Below, piece after piece: positions 1 to 7,589 of a stretch of 64,000 nucleotides of DNA. The notes below the pieces were generated by a model. That model saw only the letters and a list, made by a program, of their open reading frames with translations, was not told the DNA's origin and made no database searches. Origin of the DNA: Anaerostipes hadrus ATCC 29173 = JCM 17467 (GTDB taxonomy: Bacteria > Bacillota > Clostridia > Lachnospirales > Lachnospiraceae); the NCBI RefSeq assembly GCF_030296915.1, contig NZ_AP028031.1, forward strand, positions 1,111,501 to 1,175,500, read 5' to 3'. Within the stretch, counting starts at the first letter, position 1; the number at the start of each line of letters is the position of its first letter. The position numbers and the translations under genes were made by a program.

Positions 1-711
1 TTAGTTGATTGTGGAGTCAGTGCAAAGCGTATTGAAAATTCCCTTTCAGAACTTGATCTTACCGTTCCAGAATTTGATGGAATTTTGATCACACATGAGC
101 ATACGGATCATATCAAGGGACTTGGTGTTATCGCAAGACGATATGGACTTCCAATCTTTGCAACAGGAAAGACGATCGATGCGATTTTTGATTATAAGAA
201 CCTTGGGAAAGTTGATAAAAGCCTTTTTCATTCGATTGAAGCAGACAAACCATTTGAGATTGGAGATATGAAAGTCAATGCATCTCATATATGGCATGAT
301 GCTGCAGATCCTGTTTGTTACTCATTTTACTCAGAAGAAGGAGCCAAGGCAAGCATTGCAACAGATCTTGGAGACTACGATGAATATCTGGTAGAGAAGA
401 TTTATGATTCGGATATTTTATTTGTAGAAGCTAATCATGATGTGAATATGCTTCAGGTTGGACGTTATCCGTATTATTTGAAGAGACGGATTCTTGGAAG
501 AGAGGGACATTTATCGAATGAAAGATGTGCTGAACTGATTGAGGAAGTTGCAACACAGAAGACAAAGAAAGTTTATCTTGGACATCTGAGTAAAGAGAAT
601 AATTACGAAAAACTGGCATACGAGACGGTAAAGATTTCTTTACATAATTTTACATTACCGATTGAAGTAGCCAGAAGAGACACGGTATCTACCGTAACCA
701 GTGTATCATAA
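1..711 (+). CDS. MBL-fold metallo-hydrolase, WalJ/YycJ type (5' end missing)
   Basis: The reading frame is open from the first base, so the start lies upstream of the window. Early in it is a metallo-beta-lactamase zinc motif, THEHTDH (HxHxDH), followed by further conserved His/Asp positions (HDAADP, EANHD, GHLSNE, GHLSKENN) spaced as in the YycJ/WalJ subfamily. Members of that family are cytoplasmic phosphoesterase/exonuclease-like enzymes, often encoded beside the WalKR system; that neighbour is outside the window. The visible part is about 236 codons and the full family is about 260, so little is missing. The substrate cannot be read from sequence. Confidence 0.85.
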   Translation, partial: LVDCGVSAKRIENSLSELDLTVPEFDGILITHEHTDHIKGLGVIARRYGLPIFATGKTIDAIFDYKNLGKVDKSLFHSIEADKPFEIGDMKVNASHIWHDAADPVCYSFYSEEGAKASIATDLGDYDEYLVEKIYDSDILFVEANHDVNMLQVGRYPYYLKRRILGREGHLSNERCAELIEEVATQKTKKVYLGHLSKENNYEKLAYETVKISLHNFTLPIEVARRDTVSTVTSVS

Positions 712-733
712 ACATTTAGGAGGAATAACAAAA

Positions 734-1006
734 ATGGAAAAAACAGTAATCACAGTTGTTGGAAAAGACGGTGTAGGAATCATCGCAAAGGTGTGTAACT
801 ATTTAGCTAGCAACAATGTTAACATCTTAGACATCTCCCAAACGATCACAGGCGGCTTCTTTAACATGATGATGGTCGTAGATCCAGCTGGTTCATCCAA
901 AGATATCGCATTATTATCCAGTGAGTTAAAACAGATCGGTGAAGAAATCGGTGTTGTAATTCAGGCGCAGAACGAAAGAATCTTTGATATTATGCACAGA
1001 ATTTAG
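734..1006 (+). CDS. ACT domain-containing protein (UPF0237 family)
   Basis: A 90-residue protein consisting of a single ACT domain (pattern TVVGKDGVGIIAKV, then NNVNILDISQ). This is the usual length for UPF0237, a family thought to bind a small ligand such as an amino acid. I chose the ATG at 734 because AGGAGG lies just upstream at 719-724; an earlier in-frame ATG at 701 overlaps the previous gene and has no Shine-Dalgarno. The stop is 12 bases before the DUF711 gene. The two are commonly paired in Firmicutes, and the ACT protein is presumed to regulate its neighbour, but the function is not proven. Confidence 0.9.
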   Translation: MEKTVITVVGKDGVGIIAKVCNYLASNNVNILDISQTITGGFFNMMMVVDPAGSSKDIALLSSELKQIGEEIGVVIQAQNERIFDIMHRI

Positions 1007-1018
1007 TGGGGTGGCATC

Positions 1019-2383
1019 ATGATTAATCTGAATGAAGTATTTGAAACGAATAAAATGATCCATGAGATGAATTTAGATGTTCGTACGATCACGATCGGTA
1101 TCAGTTTGTTAGATTGTGTTGGTACAACACTAGAAGAGGTCAAGGAGAATATTTATAATAAGATCACAACAGTTGCAAAAGACCTTGTGAAGACAGGAAA
1201 AGATATCGAGAATGAATTTGGTATTCCAATTGTTAACAAACGAATTTCTATCACACCAATTTCTTTAGTTGGTGGAAATGTATGTAAGACACCAGATGAT
1301 TTCGTAGAACTTGCGAAAGTATTAGATGCAGCAGCAAAGAAAGTTGGAGTCAACTTCTTAGGTGGATATTCTGCATTAGTAAGCAAAGGAATGACAAAAG
1401 CAGATGAATTATTGATCCGTTCTATTCCAAAAGCATTAGCAGAGACAGACTTTGTATGTTCCTCTGTTAATGTAGGTTCTACAAAGACAGGAATCAACAT
1501 GGATGCAGTGAAATTGATCGGTGAGATTGTCAAAGAAACAGCAGAACTTACAAAAGACAACCAGTGTCTTGGATGTGCGAAGTTCGTAGTATTTTGTAAT
1601 GCACCAGATGATAACCCATTTATGGCAGGAGCTTTCCATGGAGTTACAGAAGCAGATGCGATCATCAATGTAGGTGTTAGTGGACCAGGTGTTGTAAAAC
1701 GTGCGATTGAAAATGTTAGAGGAGAAAACTTTGAAGTTCTTTGCGAGACGATCAAGAAAACAGCGTTTAAAGTAACTCGTGTCGGACAGTTAGTAGCGAA
1801 AGAAGCATCTAAGAGACTTGGAATTCCATTTGGGATCATTGATCTTTCTCTTGCACCAACACCAGCAGCAGGAGACAGTGTTGGAGAGATCTTAGAAGAG
1901 ATTGGATTAGAGTATGCAGGAGCACCAGGAACAACAGCAGCCTTAGCGATGTTAAATGACCAAGTGAAGAAGGGTGGAGTTATGGCTTCCTCTTACGTTG
2001 GTGGATTAAGTGGAGCGTTTATTCCAGTCAGCGAAGATCAGAGAATGATCGATGCAGTGAATGCTGGAGCTCTGACAATTGAGAAATTAGAAGCAATGAC
2101 ATGTGTATGTTCTGTAGGACTTGATATGATCGCAATTCCAGGAAAAACAAAAGCAACAACGATCGCAGGACTGATCGCAGATGAGATGGCACTTGGTATG
2201 ATCAATCAGAAGACAACTGCTGTCCGTGTGATCCCAGCAATCGGAAAAGATGTTGGAGATCAGGTAGAATTTGGTGGATTACTTGGATATGCACCAATTA
2301 TGCCAGTGAATGAATTTTCATGTGATGCATTTGTGAATCGTGGAGGAAGAATTCCAGCACCGATCCATAGCTTTAAAAACTAG
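1019..2383 (+). CDS. PFL family protein (DUF711 / UPF0210)
   Basis: A 454-residue cytoplasmic protein of the DUF711/UPF0210 family, called 'PFL family' because of fold similarity to pyruvate formate-lyase. It has glycine-rich stretches near the middle ([15 protein letters not shown]) and end ([16 protein letters not shown]) and a conserved Cys segment ([11 protein letters not shown]). No glycyl-radical motif is visible, so there is no support for radical chemistry. Length matches the family. It is co-transcribed with the ACT-domain gene before it, suggesting ligand-dependent control. The enzymatic role is unknown. Confidence 0.88.
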   Translation: MINLNEVFETNKMIHEMNLDVRTITIGISLLDCVGTTLEEVKENIYNKITTVAKDLVKTGKDIENEFGIPIVNKRISITPISLVGGNVCKTPDDFVELAKVLDAAAKKVGVNFLGGYSALVSKGMTKADELLIRSIPKALAETDFVCSSVNVGSTKTGINMDAVKLIGEIVKETAELTKDNQCLGCAKFVVFCNAPDDNPFMAGAFHGVTEADAIINVGVSGPGVVKRAIENVRGENFEVLCETIKKTAFKVTRVGQLVAKEASKRLGIPFGIIDLSLAPTPAAGDSVGEILEEIGLEYAGAPGTTAALAMLNDQVKKGGVMASSYVGGLSGAFIPVSEDQRMIDAVNAGALTIEKLEAMTCVCSVGLDMIAIPGKTKATTIAGLIADEMALGMINQKTTAVRVIPAIGKDVGDQVEFGGLLGYAPIMPVNEFSCDAFVNRGGRIPAPIHSFKN

Positions 2384-2401
2384 AAATCATGATATTTTTG
2401 A

Positions 2402-2554
2402 GGTGACAATTTTGGGGTATTAGATCAGCATGCAGACATTATATCATCAGAATCAGATATGGTGGACATGCATACAGGAAGAGAACGAATGTCCGGATCA
2501 TCTGTTAAGAGAACTTGGGAGCGGCTGCATAAGATTATAGAGGAATTCCCATAA
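2402..2554 (+). other. Short open frame without a clear start (possible remnant)
   Basis: Between the DUF711 gene and tyrS one frame is open after the TGA at 2399 and ends in TAA at 2552. It has plausible codon use and a charged helix-like end (KRTWERLHKIIEEFP). The first ATG is at 2459 (31 codons) and has no good ribosome binding site. I do not recognise it. It may be the 3' scrap of a lost gene or chance. A small hairpin (ACGGC-atag-GCCGT) follows it. I found no T-box signature ahead of tyrS. Confidence 0.25.
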
Positions 2555-2633
2555 GTTCAAAGGAACGGCATAGGCCGTGGACTATATTATATAAACACAA
2601 ATTAAGAAGAGAATTTAAAAGGAGATATATAAA

Positions 2634-3863
2634 ATGAGTCAAAACGTATATGATGTGCTGCAAGAAAGAGGATTTATCGCACAGACAACACACGAGGAAT
2701 TAAGAGAACTGTTAGGAAAAGAAAAAGTAACATTCTATATCGGATTTGATGCAACAGCAGACAGTTTAACAGCAGGACATTTTTTAACGATCATGGCAAT
2801 GATGCATATGCAGAAAGCAGGACATCGTCCAATTGCTCTTTTAGGTGGCGGGACAACTATGATTGGAGATCCATCTGGAAAATCTGATATGAGAAATATG
2901 TTAACAAAGGAAACGATCGATCATAATGCGAAACGTTTCAAAGAACAGTTATCAAGATTTATCACATTTGATGATGACAAAGCAATCTTAGCAAATAACG
3001 CAGATTGGTTATTAAATTTAAATTACGTTGAATTCTTACGTGAAGTTGGAGTTCATTTCTCAGTCAACAAGATGTTAACAGCAGAATGTTACAAACAGAG
3101 AATGGAACGTGGACTTACATTCTTCGAGTTTAACTATATGTTAATGCAGGGATATGATTTCCTTGAGTTAAATAGAAGATATGGATGTAAATTAGAGATG
3201 GGTGGAAACGACCAGTGGTCTAATATCCTTGCAGGAGCTGACTTGATCCGCAGAAAAGAAAAGAAAGATGCTTACGGATTAACATTAACACTTCTTACAA
3301 GAAGCGACGGAGTGAAGATGGGTAAAACAATGGCAGGTGCTGTATGGCTTGATCCAGAGAAGACATCTCCATACGATTTCTACCAGTACTGGAGAAATAT
3401 CGAAGATGTGAAAGTAGAAGAATGTTTATCACTTCTTACATTCCTTCCAATGGATGAAGTCCGAAGACTGGGAGCCTTAGAAGGAGCAGAGATCAACAAA
3501 GCAAAAGAAGTTCTTGCTTATGAAGTTACAAAGATCGTTCATGGAGAAGAAGAAGCGAAGAAAGCTCAGACAGCTGCAAAAGCAATGTTTGTAAGTGGTG
3601 GAGCAAACGAAGATGCCCCTACATTTGAATATGAAGCAGATAAATTAGCAGAAGGAATCGATATTCTTACAATGTTAGTAGATTCTAAACTTTGCACAAC
3701 TCGTTCAGATGCAAGAAGAATGGTACAGCAGGGTGGAGTTTCTGTAAATGGTAAGAAAGTAGATGCAATTGATGCAACATTTGGTAAGGCGGACTTTGAC
3801 GATAAAGATCGTATCTTATTAAAGAAAGGTAAGAAGAAATTCTGCCAGATCAAAGAAAAATAA
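2634..3863 (+). CDS. tyrS: Tyrosyl-tRNA synthetase
   Basis: Class I aminoacyl-tRNA synthetase that charges tRNA-Tyr. The 409-residue length is normal for TyrS. Visible signatures are the HIGH-type motif AGHFL at residues 47-51, the tyrosine-binding motif GGNDQWSNI near 190-198, the KMSKS equivalent KMGKT at 228-232, and a C-terminal S4 RNA-binding domain (about 345-405, with [19 protein letters not shown]). The start ATG follows AGGAGA. It is transcribed alone and ends in a strong intrinsic terminator. The final lysine-rich tail is ordinary for the family. Confidence 0.97.
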   Translation: MSQNVYDVLQERGFIAQTTHEELRELLGKEKVTFYIGFDATADSLTAGHFLTIMAMMHMQKAGHRPIALLGGGTTMIGDPSGKSDMRNMLTKETIDHNAKRFKEQLSRFITFDDDKAILANNADWLLNLNYVEFLREVGVHFSVNKMLTAECYKQRMERGLTFFEFNYMLMQGYDFLELNRRYGCKLEMGGNDQWSNILAGADLIRRKEKKDAYGLTLTLLTRSDGVKMGKTMAGAVWLDPEKTSPYDFYQYWRNIEDVKVEECLSLLTFLPMDEVRRLGALEGAEINKAKEVLAYEVTKIVHGEEEAKKAQTAAKAMFVSGGANEDAPTFEYEADKLAEGIDILTMLVDSKLCTTRSDARRMVQQGGVSVNGKKVDAIDATFGKADFDDKDRILLKKGKKKFCQIKEK

Positions 3864-3882
3864 TTAAAAAATAAACAAGTAG

Positions 3883-3917
3883 GAATCCCGGAGAGTTGAT
3901 ACTCCGGGGTTCTTTTC
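3883..3917 (+). terminator. Intrinsic terminator after tyrS
   Basis: An 11-bp stem (GAATCCCGGAG pairing with CTCCGGGGTTC, one G-U pair) with an 8-base loop, followed by TTTTC. It lies 20 bases after the tyrS stop. Confidence 0.9.
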
Positions 3918-3986
3918 AATATTCAAAAGGAAAATAAAAAAGAAATATTAGAAAGAGAATCAGAAAAAGAAAAGAGGAAGAGAACT

Positions 3987-4637
3987 TTGAAAACAAAATG
4001 CACAAGAGGAATCATATATTTTATCGGTTTGATCGTGCTTGCACTTGGAATTGTATTAAATACAAAAACATTGTTAGGAGTATCACCGATTATATCTATT
4101 CCATATAATATCTGTCATATCTGGCATTTAAACCTAGGAGCAATAACCTTTGTGTTTTACTGCTTTTGTGTGCTGATAGAGTCAATCTTAAAAGGAAAAG
4201 AATTTAAATTATATGAATTATTACAGATTCCAATGAGTCTTGTGACAAGTGTATTTATCAATATTTTTGACCAGTATTTAAATATTGTACCAGATACATT
4301 GGGACAGAAACTTCTAGTATTATTTTTTGCGATCGTTGTTACGGGAATCGGTGCAGCAACGATGGTTAATATGAAGCTTGTACCCAATCCTGCAGATGCA
4401 CTTGCAGCGACGATCGGAGATAAACTTGGCAAAGGCATGGGGATTGGCAAAAATGTTTTTGATGTTACTTGTTTTTGTACGTCAGGAATCATTGGACTTG
4501 TATTTACAAGACATATCATAGGACTTGGAATTGGAACTGTACTGGCAGTTATTTTTACAGGAAGAGTCATTGCAGTTTATAATTATTTCCTAAAACATCC
4601 AATGCAGAATCTTGCAGGAATCACTGCAGAATTATAA
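3987..4637 (+). CDS. YczE/YyaS/YitT-like integral membrane protein
   Basis: A 216-residue hydrophobic protein with about five predicted transmembrane segments. The pattern LGIVLNTKTLLGVSPI near the N-terminus and the conserved polar stretch MKLVPNPADALAATIGDKLG (about residues 131-150) are typical of the YczE/DUF6198 group of membrane proteins of unknown transport role. The start is TTG at 3987, supported by the purine-rich AAGAGGAAGAG just upstream; no nearer ATG keeps the first helix intact. It is a single gene. Confidence 0.8.
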   Translation: MKTKCTRGIIYFIGLIVLALGIVLNTKTLLGVSPIISIPYNICHIWHLNLGAITFVFYCFCVLIESILKGKEFKLYELLQIPMSLVTSVFINIFDQYLNIVPDTLGQKLLVLFFAIVVTGIGAATMVNMKLVPNPADALAATIGDKLGKGMGIGKNVFDVTCFCTSGIIGLVFTRHIIGLGIGTVLAVIFTGRVIAVYNYFLKHPMQNLAGITAEL

Positions 4638-4787
4638 GCCAGAGATAATGAAAGCCCTTTATGTTACAAAAAATATGTAGAAAATTGTCGGAATTTATGA
4701 TTTGCACTGTTTCTATATGAAAAATATGCAATAATTATTGTAACAATTTTCCAAAAGGGATGGCAATATCGGGGAGAAAGATTAGTA

Positions 4788-5425
4788 TGAAGGGGCTTAT
4801 AACAATGTTAATATGGATAGGGGGAACACAGCTTATCGATCGTCATTGGATGTATGATCATTGCAGTGTTGATCTTATTCATTCAAATGATAAGTAAAAA
4901 GAATATAAGTACAATAGATAAAGTCAGTGTTACAGGGTACGATAAACTTGCGCTGGAGCAATTAGATCATCGGAAGGGTGAGGTGATGATCTTAATCCGC
5001 AGAACAGATCTTATGCCAGTATATGAGATTGGGAATCTGGAAGCAATGCTAGGAGTAAGTTTTACAAAGATACAAGAAGTCTGATGCTGATTTTTCAAAA
5101 TGTGAAAGACAGCAGAAAGCGGGATAAAATCAGGAAAGGATATCAAGACTGGGAAGGGAAAGCTCCACTAGAAGAAGATATCTGTCTGAACAATAATGAA
5201 TAGATACGAATGAGTGTCCAAAGAGTGCAGGATGATATTTACGACATGCTGTCTTTTTATCGTGCAACAAAATTTCATGAAAAGCTGGAACAATATGAAC
5301 AACAGATTACAACATTGGAAGAAGAAAGCCGTTCTAAGACAACCTTTTTATCCAGAATGTCTCATGAAATCCGTACACCAATAAATGGAATTATGGGAAT
5401 GCTTTCTTTTGCAGAGCAGGGATAA
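4788..5425 (+). pseudogene. Decayed sensor histidine kinase (N-terminal parts only)
   Basis: The coding potential is split over several frames. An ATG at 4788 with GGGGAGAAAG upstream opens a short hydrophobic N-terminus. A transmembrane helix (VIGCMIIAVLILFIQMI) continues in another frame around 4840-4905. A third frame (5084-5197) carries a short charged stretch. A fourth (5210-5425) encodes a coiled coil followed by the HisKA phospho-acceptor box SHEIRTPINGIMGM, then stops. The dimerisation helix end and the whole ATPase domain are missing. It is a hybrid-type histidine kinase remnant that cannot be functional as a kinase. Its 3' end lies 35 bases from another truncated gene on the opposite strand. 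Confidence 0.8.
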
Positions 5426-5460
5426 GAGAATGGTAAAAAACAAAGCAGGCTATGTATGTC

Positions 5461-6003
5461 TCATGATATCGATTGCAGCGATGCTGTTCTTTTTTGTGCA
5501 TTTACATGCGTGATCTCCAGATCATTTTTGGAAGTTGATACCGTATGTAACTGATCAATCCCATGAATATTGTCTTTTAAAGCATTAATCTTATCTGAAT
5601 CAAAAAAAGTAGTAGAGATTTTATAAATTGGCGTTTCACAGCCAAGCAGACTTTCTTTCCCTTCAAAAAAGCGAACTTTAGAAACCATCATTGCAAAGTC
5701 GTGCCAAGTACGGAAATATACTTTACCGTCTTGTTCAACGGCAGGAAACACTTCATTTTTATAATAAGATAATAACGTATTTTTATTAGTGATCGAGGTT
5801 TTTCCATATTCCGTTGCAATGTCAGCAAAAGCACCATGCCGTTCAAAAACAGTTAAGATCTGTTTTGCAATACTTTTTGGAAGCGAAGCGATATGAATTC
5901 CATGTTTCTGCAATTTTTTCACCGCATTGATCGTTCGGTCAGATATATATCCTTTGTCATTTAATAAAGTTCCATCCATATCGGATGCAAATAATCGTAT
6001 CAT
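5461..6003 (-). pseudogene. Truncated Cof-type HAD hydrolase
   Basis: A 180-residue frame beginning with the HAD motif I DMDGTLLND, typical of Cof-like sugar-phosphate phosphatases (about 265 residues). Motif II, normally a Thr/Ser followed by GR, reads ASLPKS here. The protein stops after DLEITHVNAQK, exactly where the family continues into motif III/IV (GDSxND), which is absent. The last residues (RTASLQSIS) do not resemble the family. With two core motifs lost or altered, catalysis is unlikely. The truncated end faces the truncated histidine kinase, as if one deletion had removed both 3' ends. Confidence 0.8.
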
Positions 6004-6094
6004 GTTAAGTACTCCTTTCGTGTGTATAAGATGATAGTAACAGGGAAATACAAAATTTAAATGATATCTATGTTAAATTTCTGCAATGAAAACT

Positions 6095-6170
6095 ATTTAG
6101 AAAAAAATCTAAATACTAATTGACTTTCAAGATATTTCATGCTATAAAGTAATTAGAAATATTTCTAAAT
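6095..6170 (+). promoter_or_regulatory. Promoter of the ArsR/SdpI pair flanked by two palindromic operators
   Basis: A near-ideal promoter, TTGACT (6120-6125), 17-bp spacer, TATAAA (6143-6148), lies between two related inverted repeats. ATTTAGA-N6-TCTAAAT is at 6095-6114. The 16-bp perfect palindrome TTAGAAATATTTCTAA is at 6153-6168. Both share the half-site TTAGA. The placement fits autorepression by the ArsR-type protein encoded just downstream. Confidence 0.8.
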
Positions 6171-6192
6171 AGCTACAGAAAGGATGAGAGTT

Positions 6193-6477
6193 ATGGGATT
6201 TGCAGAGACATTTAAAGCTTTATCAGATCCAATACGAAGAGAGATTCTTATGATGCTGCGGGATGGAAGCATGTCGGCTGGAGAGATTGGATCTCATTTT
6301 GATATGACAGGTGCAACCATTTCTTATCATTTGAAGATTCTTAAAAAAGCAGAGCTGATCTTCGAGAAGAAAGAGAAAAATTATATTTACTACACGTTAA
6401 ATACATCAGTTGTTGAGGAAGTTATGTTATGGTTGTCAGAATTGAAGGGAGGGAATCATGATGTTAAAGAAGAATAA
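6193..6477 (+). CDS. ArsR-family autorepressor (SdpR type)
   Basis: A 94-residue winged-helix regulator starting MGFAETFKALSDPIRREI, with recognition helix region MTGATISYHLKILKKA and wing KKEKNYIYYTLN. It lacks the metal-binding cysteines of true arsenic sensors, as in SdpR-type autorepressors. I place the start at 6193: the Shine-Dalgarno GAAAGGA (6178-6184) overlaps the ATG at 6184 but is well spaced for 6193. It overlaps the SdpI-like gene by 20 bases, so the two are translationally coupled. In the family, repressor and membrane partner act together to sense or resist a toxic peptide. Confidence 0.88.
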   Translation: MGFAETFKALSDPIRREILMMLRDGSMSAGEIGSHFDMTGATISYHLKILKKAELIFEKKEKNYIYYTLNTSVVEEVMLWLSELKGGNHDVKEE

Positions 6478-7114
6478 GAAGTTTTTTATTGCAAGTTGTA
6501 TTGTAATTTTATTACCAATGTTTGTTGGATTCTTATTATGGGATCAGTTGCCAGCACAGGTGGCAACACATTTTGGAAGAAACGGCGAGGCCGATCGATA
6601 CAGCAGTAAATTATTTGCAGTAGCAGGAATTTATCTGTTTTTGCTGGCAGTGCATATTTTATGTAGTGTTATCACAGAATTTGATCCTAAGAAAAGGAAT
6701 GTTGGGTCTAAGATTTATCATCTGATCCTATGTATCTGTCCGGTTGTATCACTTTGGTGTGGGGTAATGATCTATGGAAATGCATTAGGATATAAAGACG
6801 TGATCAATTTAAATCTGTGGACGAATGTTTTACTAGGAATAGTTCTGATCGTTGTTGGAAACTATCTTCCAAAGTGCAGACAGAACTATATGATTGGAAT
6901 CAAACTTCCATGGACATTGGATAATGAAGAAAACTGGGATTACACACATCGAATGGCGGGAAAATGGTGGATCATCGGTGGAGTTTTGACGATTCTGCTT
7001 GGATTTCAGAAGTTTGTTGATCCAATTGGAGCAGCAGTAGGGATTATTTTGATCGTTACATTGATTCCTGCGATTGCTTCTTATATTTATTATAAGAAGC
7101 ATAGAGTTATGTAA
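6458..7114 (+). CDS. SdpI family membrane protein (DUF1648 domain)
   Basis: A 218-residue protein with about six transmembrane segments. The N-terminal motif LPAQVATHFGRNGEADRYSSK is the DUF1648 signature and the C-terminal half contains the conserved stretch NYMIGIKLPWTLDNEENWDYTHR found in SdpI. SdpI-type proteins confer immunity to the cannibalism toxin SdpC in Bacillus and can sequester the SdpR repressor at the membrane. No toxin gene is visible nearby. Two adjacent ATGs (6458 and 6461) are possible; the GGGAGGG Shine-Dalgarno is slightly better spaced for 6461. Confidence 0.88.
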   Translation: MMLKKNKKFFIASCIVILLPMFVGFLLWDQLPAQVATHFGRNGEADRYSSKLFAVAGIYLFLLAVHILCSVITEFDPKKRNVGSKIYHLILCICPVVSLWCGVMIYGNALGYKDVINLNLWTNVLLGIVLIVVGNYLPKCRQNYMIGIKLPWTLDNEENWDYTHRMAGKWWIIGGVLTILLGFQKFVDPIGAAVGIILIVTLIPAIASYIYYKKHRVM

Positions 7115-7189
7115 AAAAGCATTGTGGTAGATAAAAAAGAAATCAGATATTATAATAAAGTTAATTATCGGACAGAAGGGAGTGATCAC

Positions 7190-7413
7190 ATGCAACAAGT
7201 AATATCTGTAGGGAATCAGGATTTTAAATCAATCAGAGAAAGAGCAGGCAAAGTAATTCGGATATTAAAGTTATCATGGAAGATTTGTTTTATGGAAAGC
7301 AGATAGAAGAAAAACATTATGATGCACAATTGCTTGCAAAAGGAATGAAAAAAGAAAAGATCAGACATTATGGTTTTGCCTTTTGTGGAAAGAAAGTACT
7401 GATCGGAAAATAA
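7190..7413 (+). pseudogene. Internally deleted AAA-ATPase-like / PD-(D/E)XK nuclease-domain gene
   Basis: The start (ATG 7190) encodes MQQVISVGNQDFKSIRE, matching the N-terminus of the widespread AAA-ATPase-like/PDDEXK_9 proteins (about 550 residues). About 25 codons later a second frame carries the family's C-terminal end (KQIEEKHYDAQLLAKG, then IRHYGFAFCGKKVLIG) to the TAA at 7411. Everything between, several hundred codons, is gone, and the two ends are in different frames. It is a deletion scar, and the function of the parent family is itself unclear. Confidence 0.8.
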
Positions 7414-7450
7414 GAAAAGATGTCATAATAGAATATGGCATCTTTTCTTT
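7414..7450 (+). terminator. Intrinsic terminator
   Basis: The stem GAAAAGATGTCATA pairs with TATGGCATCTTTTC (one G-U pair), with a 6-base loop and a T-rich 3' end. It directly follows the stop of the deleted PD-(D/E)XK remnant. Confidence 0.85.
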
Positions 7451-7503
7451 TACACAAAAAAGAAGTTTCAAATGAAAATAAAAATAATTATGAACCAAAT
7501 CTA

Positions 7504-7571
7504 TTGACATACAAACAAAAAAATGCTAACTTATAATTACAAACAAAACAAAAATAAGTTACGAACGAAAC
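7504..7571 (+). promoter_or_regulatory. Promoter/operator region of the glycyl-radical enzyme gene
   Basis: TTGACA at 7504-7509 is followed by TAACTT at 17 bp or TATAAT at 22 bp (7532-7537). Three related direct repeats, ACAAACAAAA (7511), ACAAACAAAACAAAA (7539) and ACGAACGAAAC (7561), overlap and follow the promoter. Similar AACGAAA-type repeats lie upstream of the aldolase gene. DeoR-family regulators often bind such repeated A-rich sites, and a DeoR gene is in this cluster. The operator assignment is an inference. Confidence 0.55.
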
Positions 7572-7589
7572 ATTCTGAAAGGAGATACC

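Noticed and set aside
1153..1839. A 228-codon open frame on the minus strand
   Set aside because: It lies wholly inside the DUF711 gene, its composition mirrors that gene's codons, and it has no ribosome site.
2384..2633. T-box leader ahead of tyrS
   Set aside because: Expected for a clostridial tyrosyl-tRNA synthetase, but the conserved AGGGTGG-type T-box sequence and a following terminator/antiterminator are not present.
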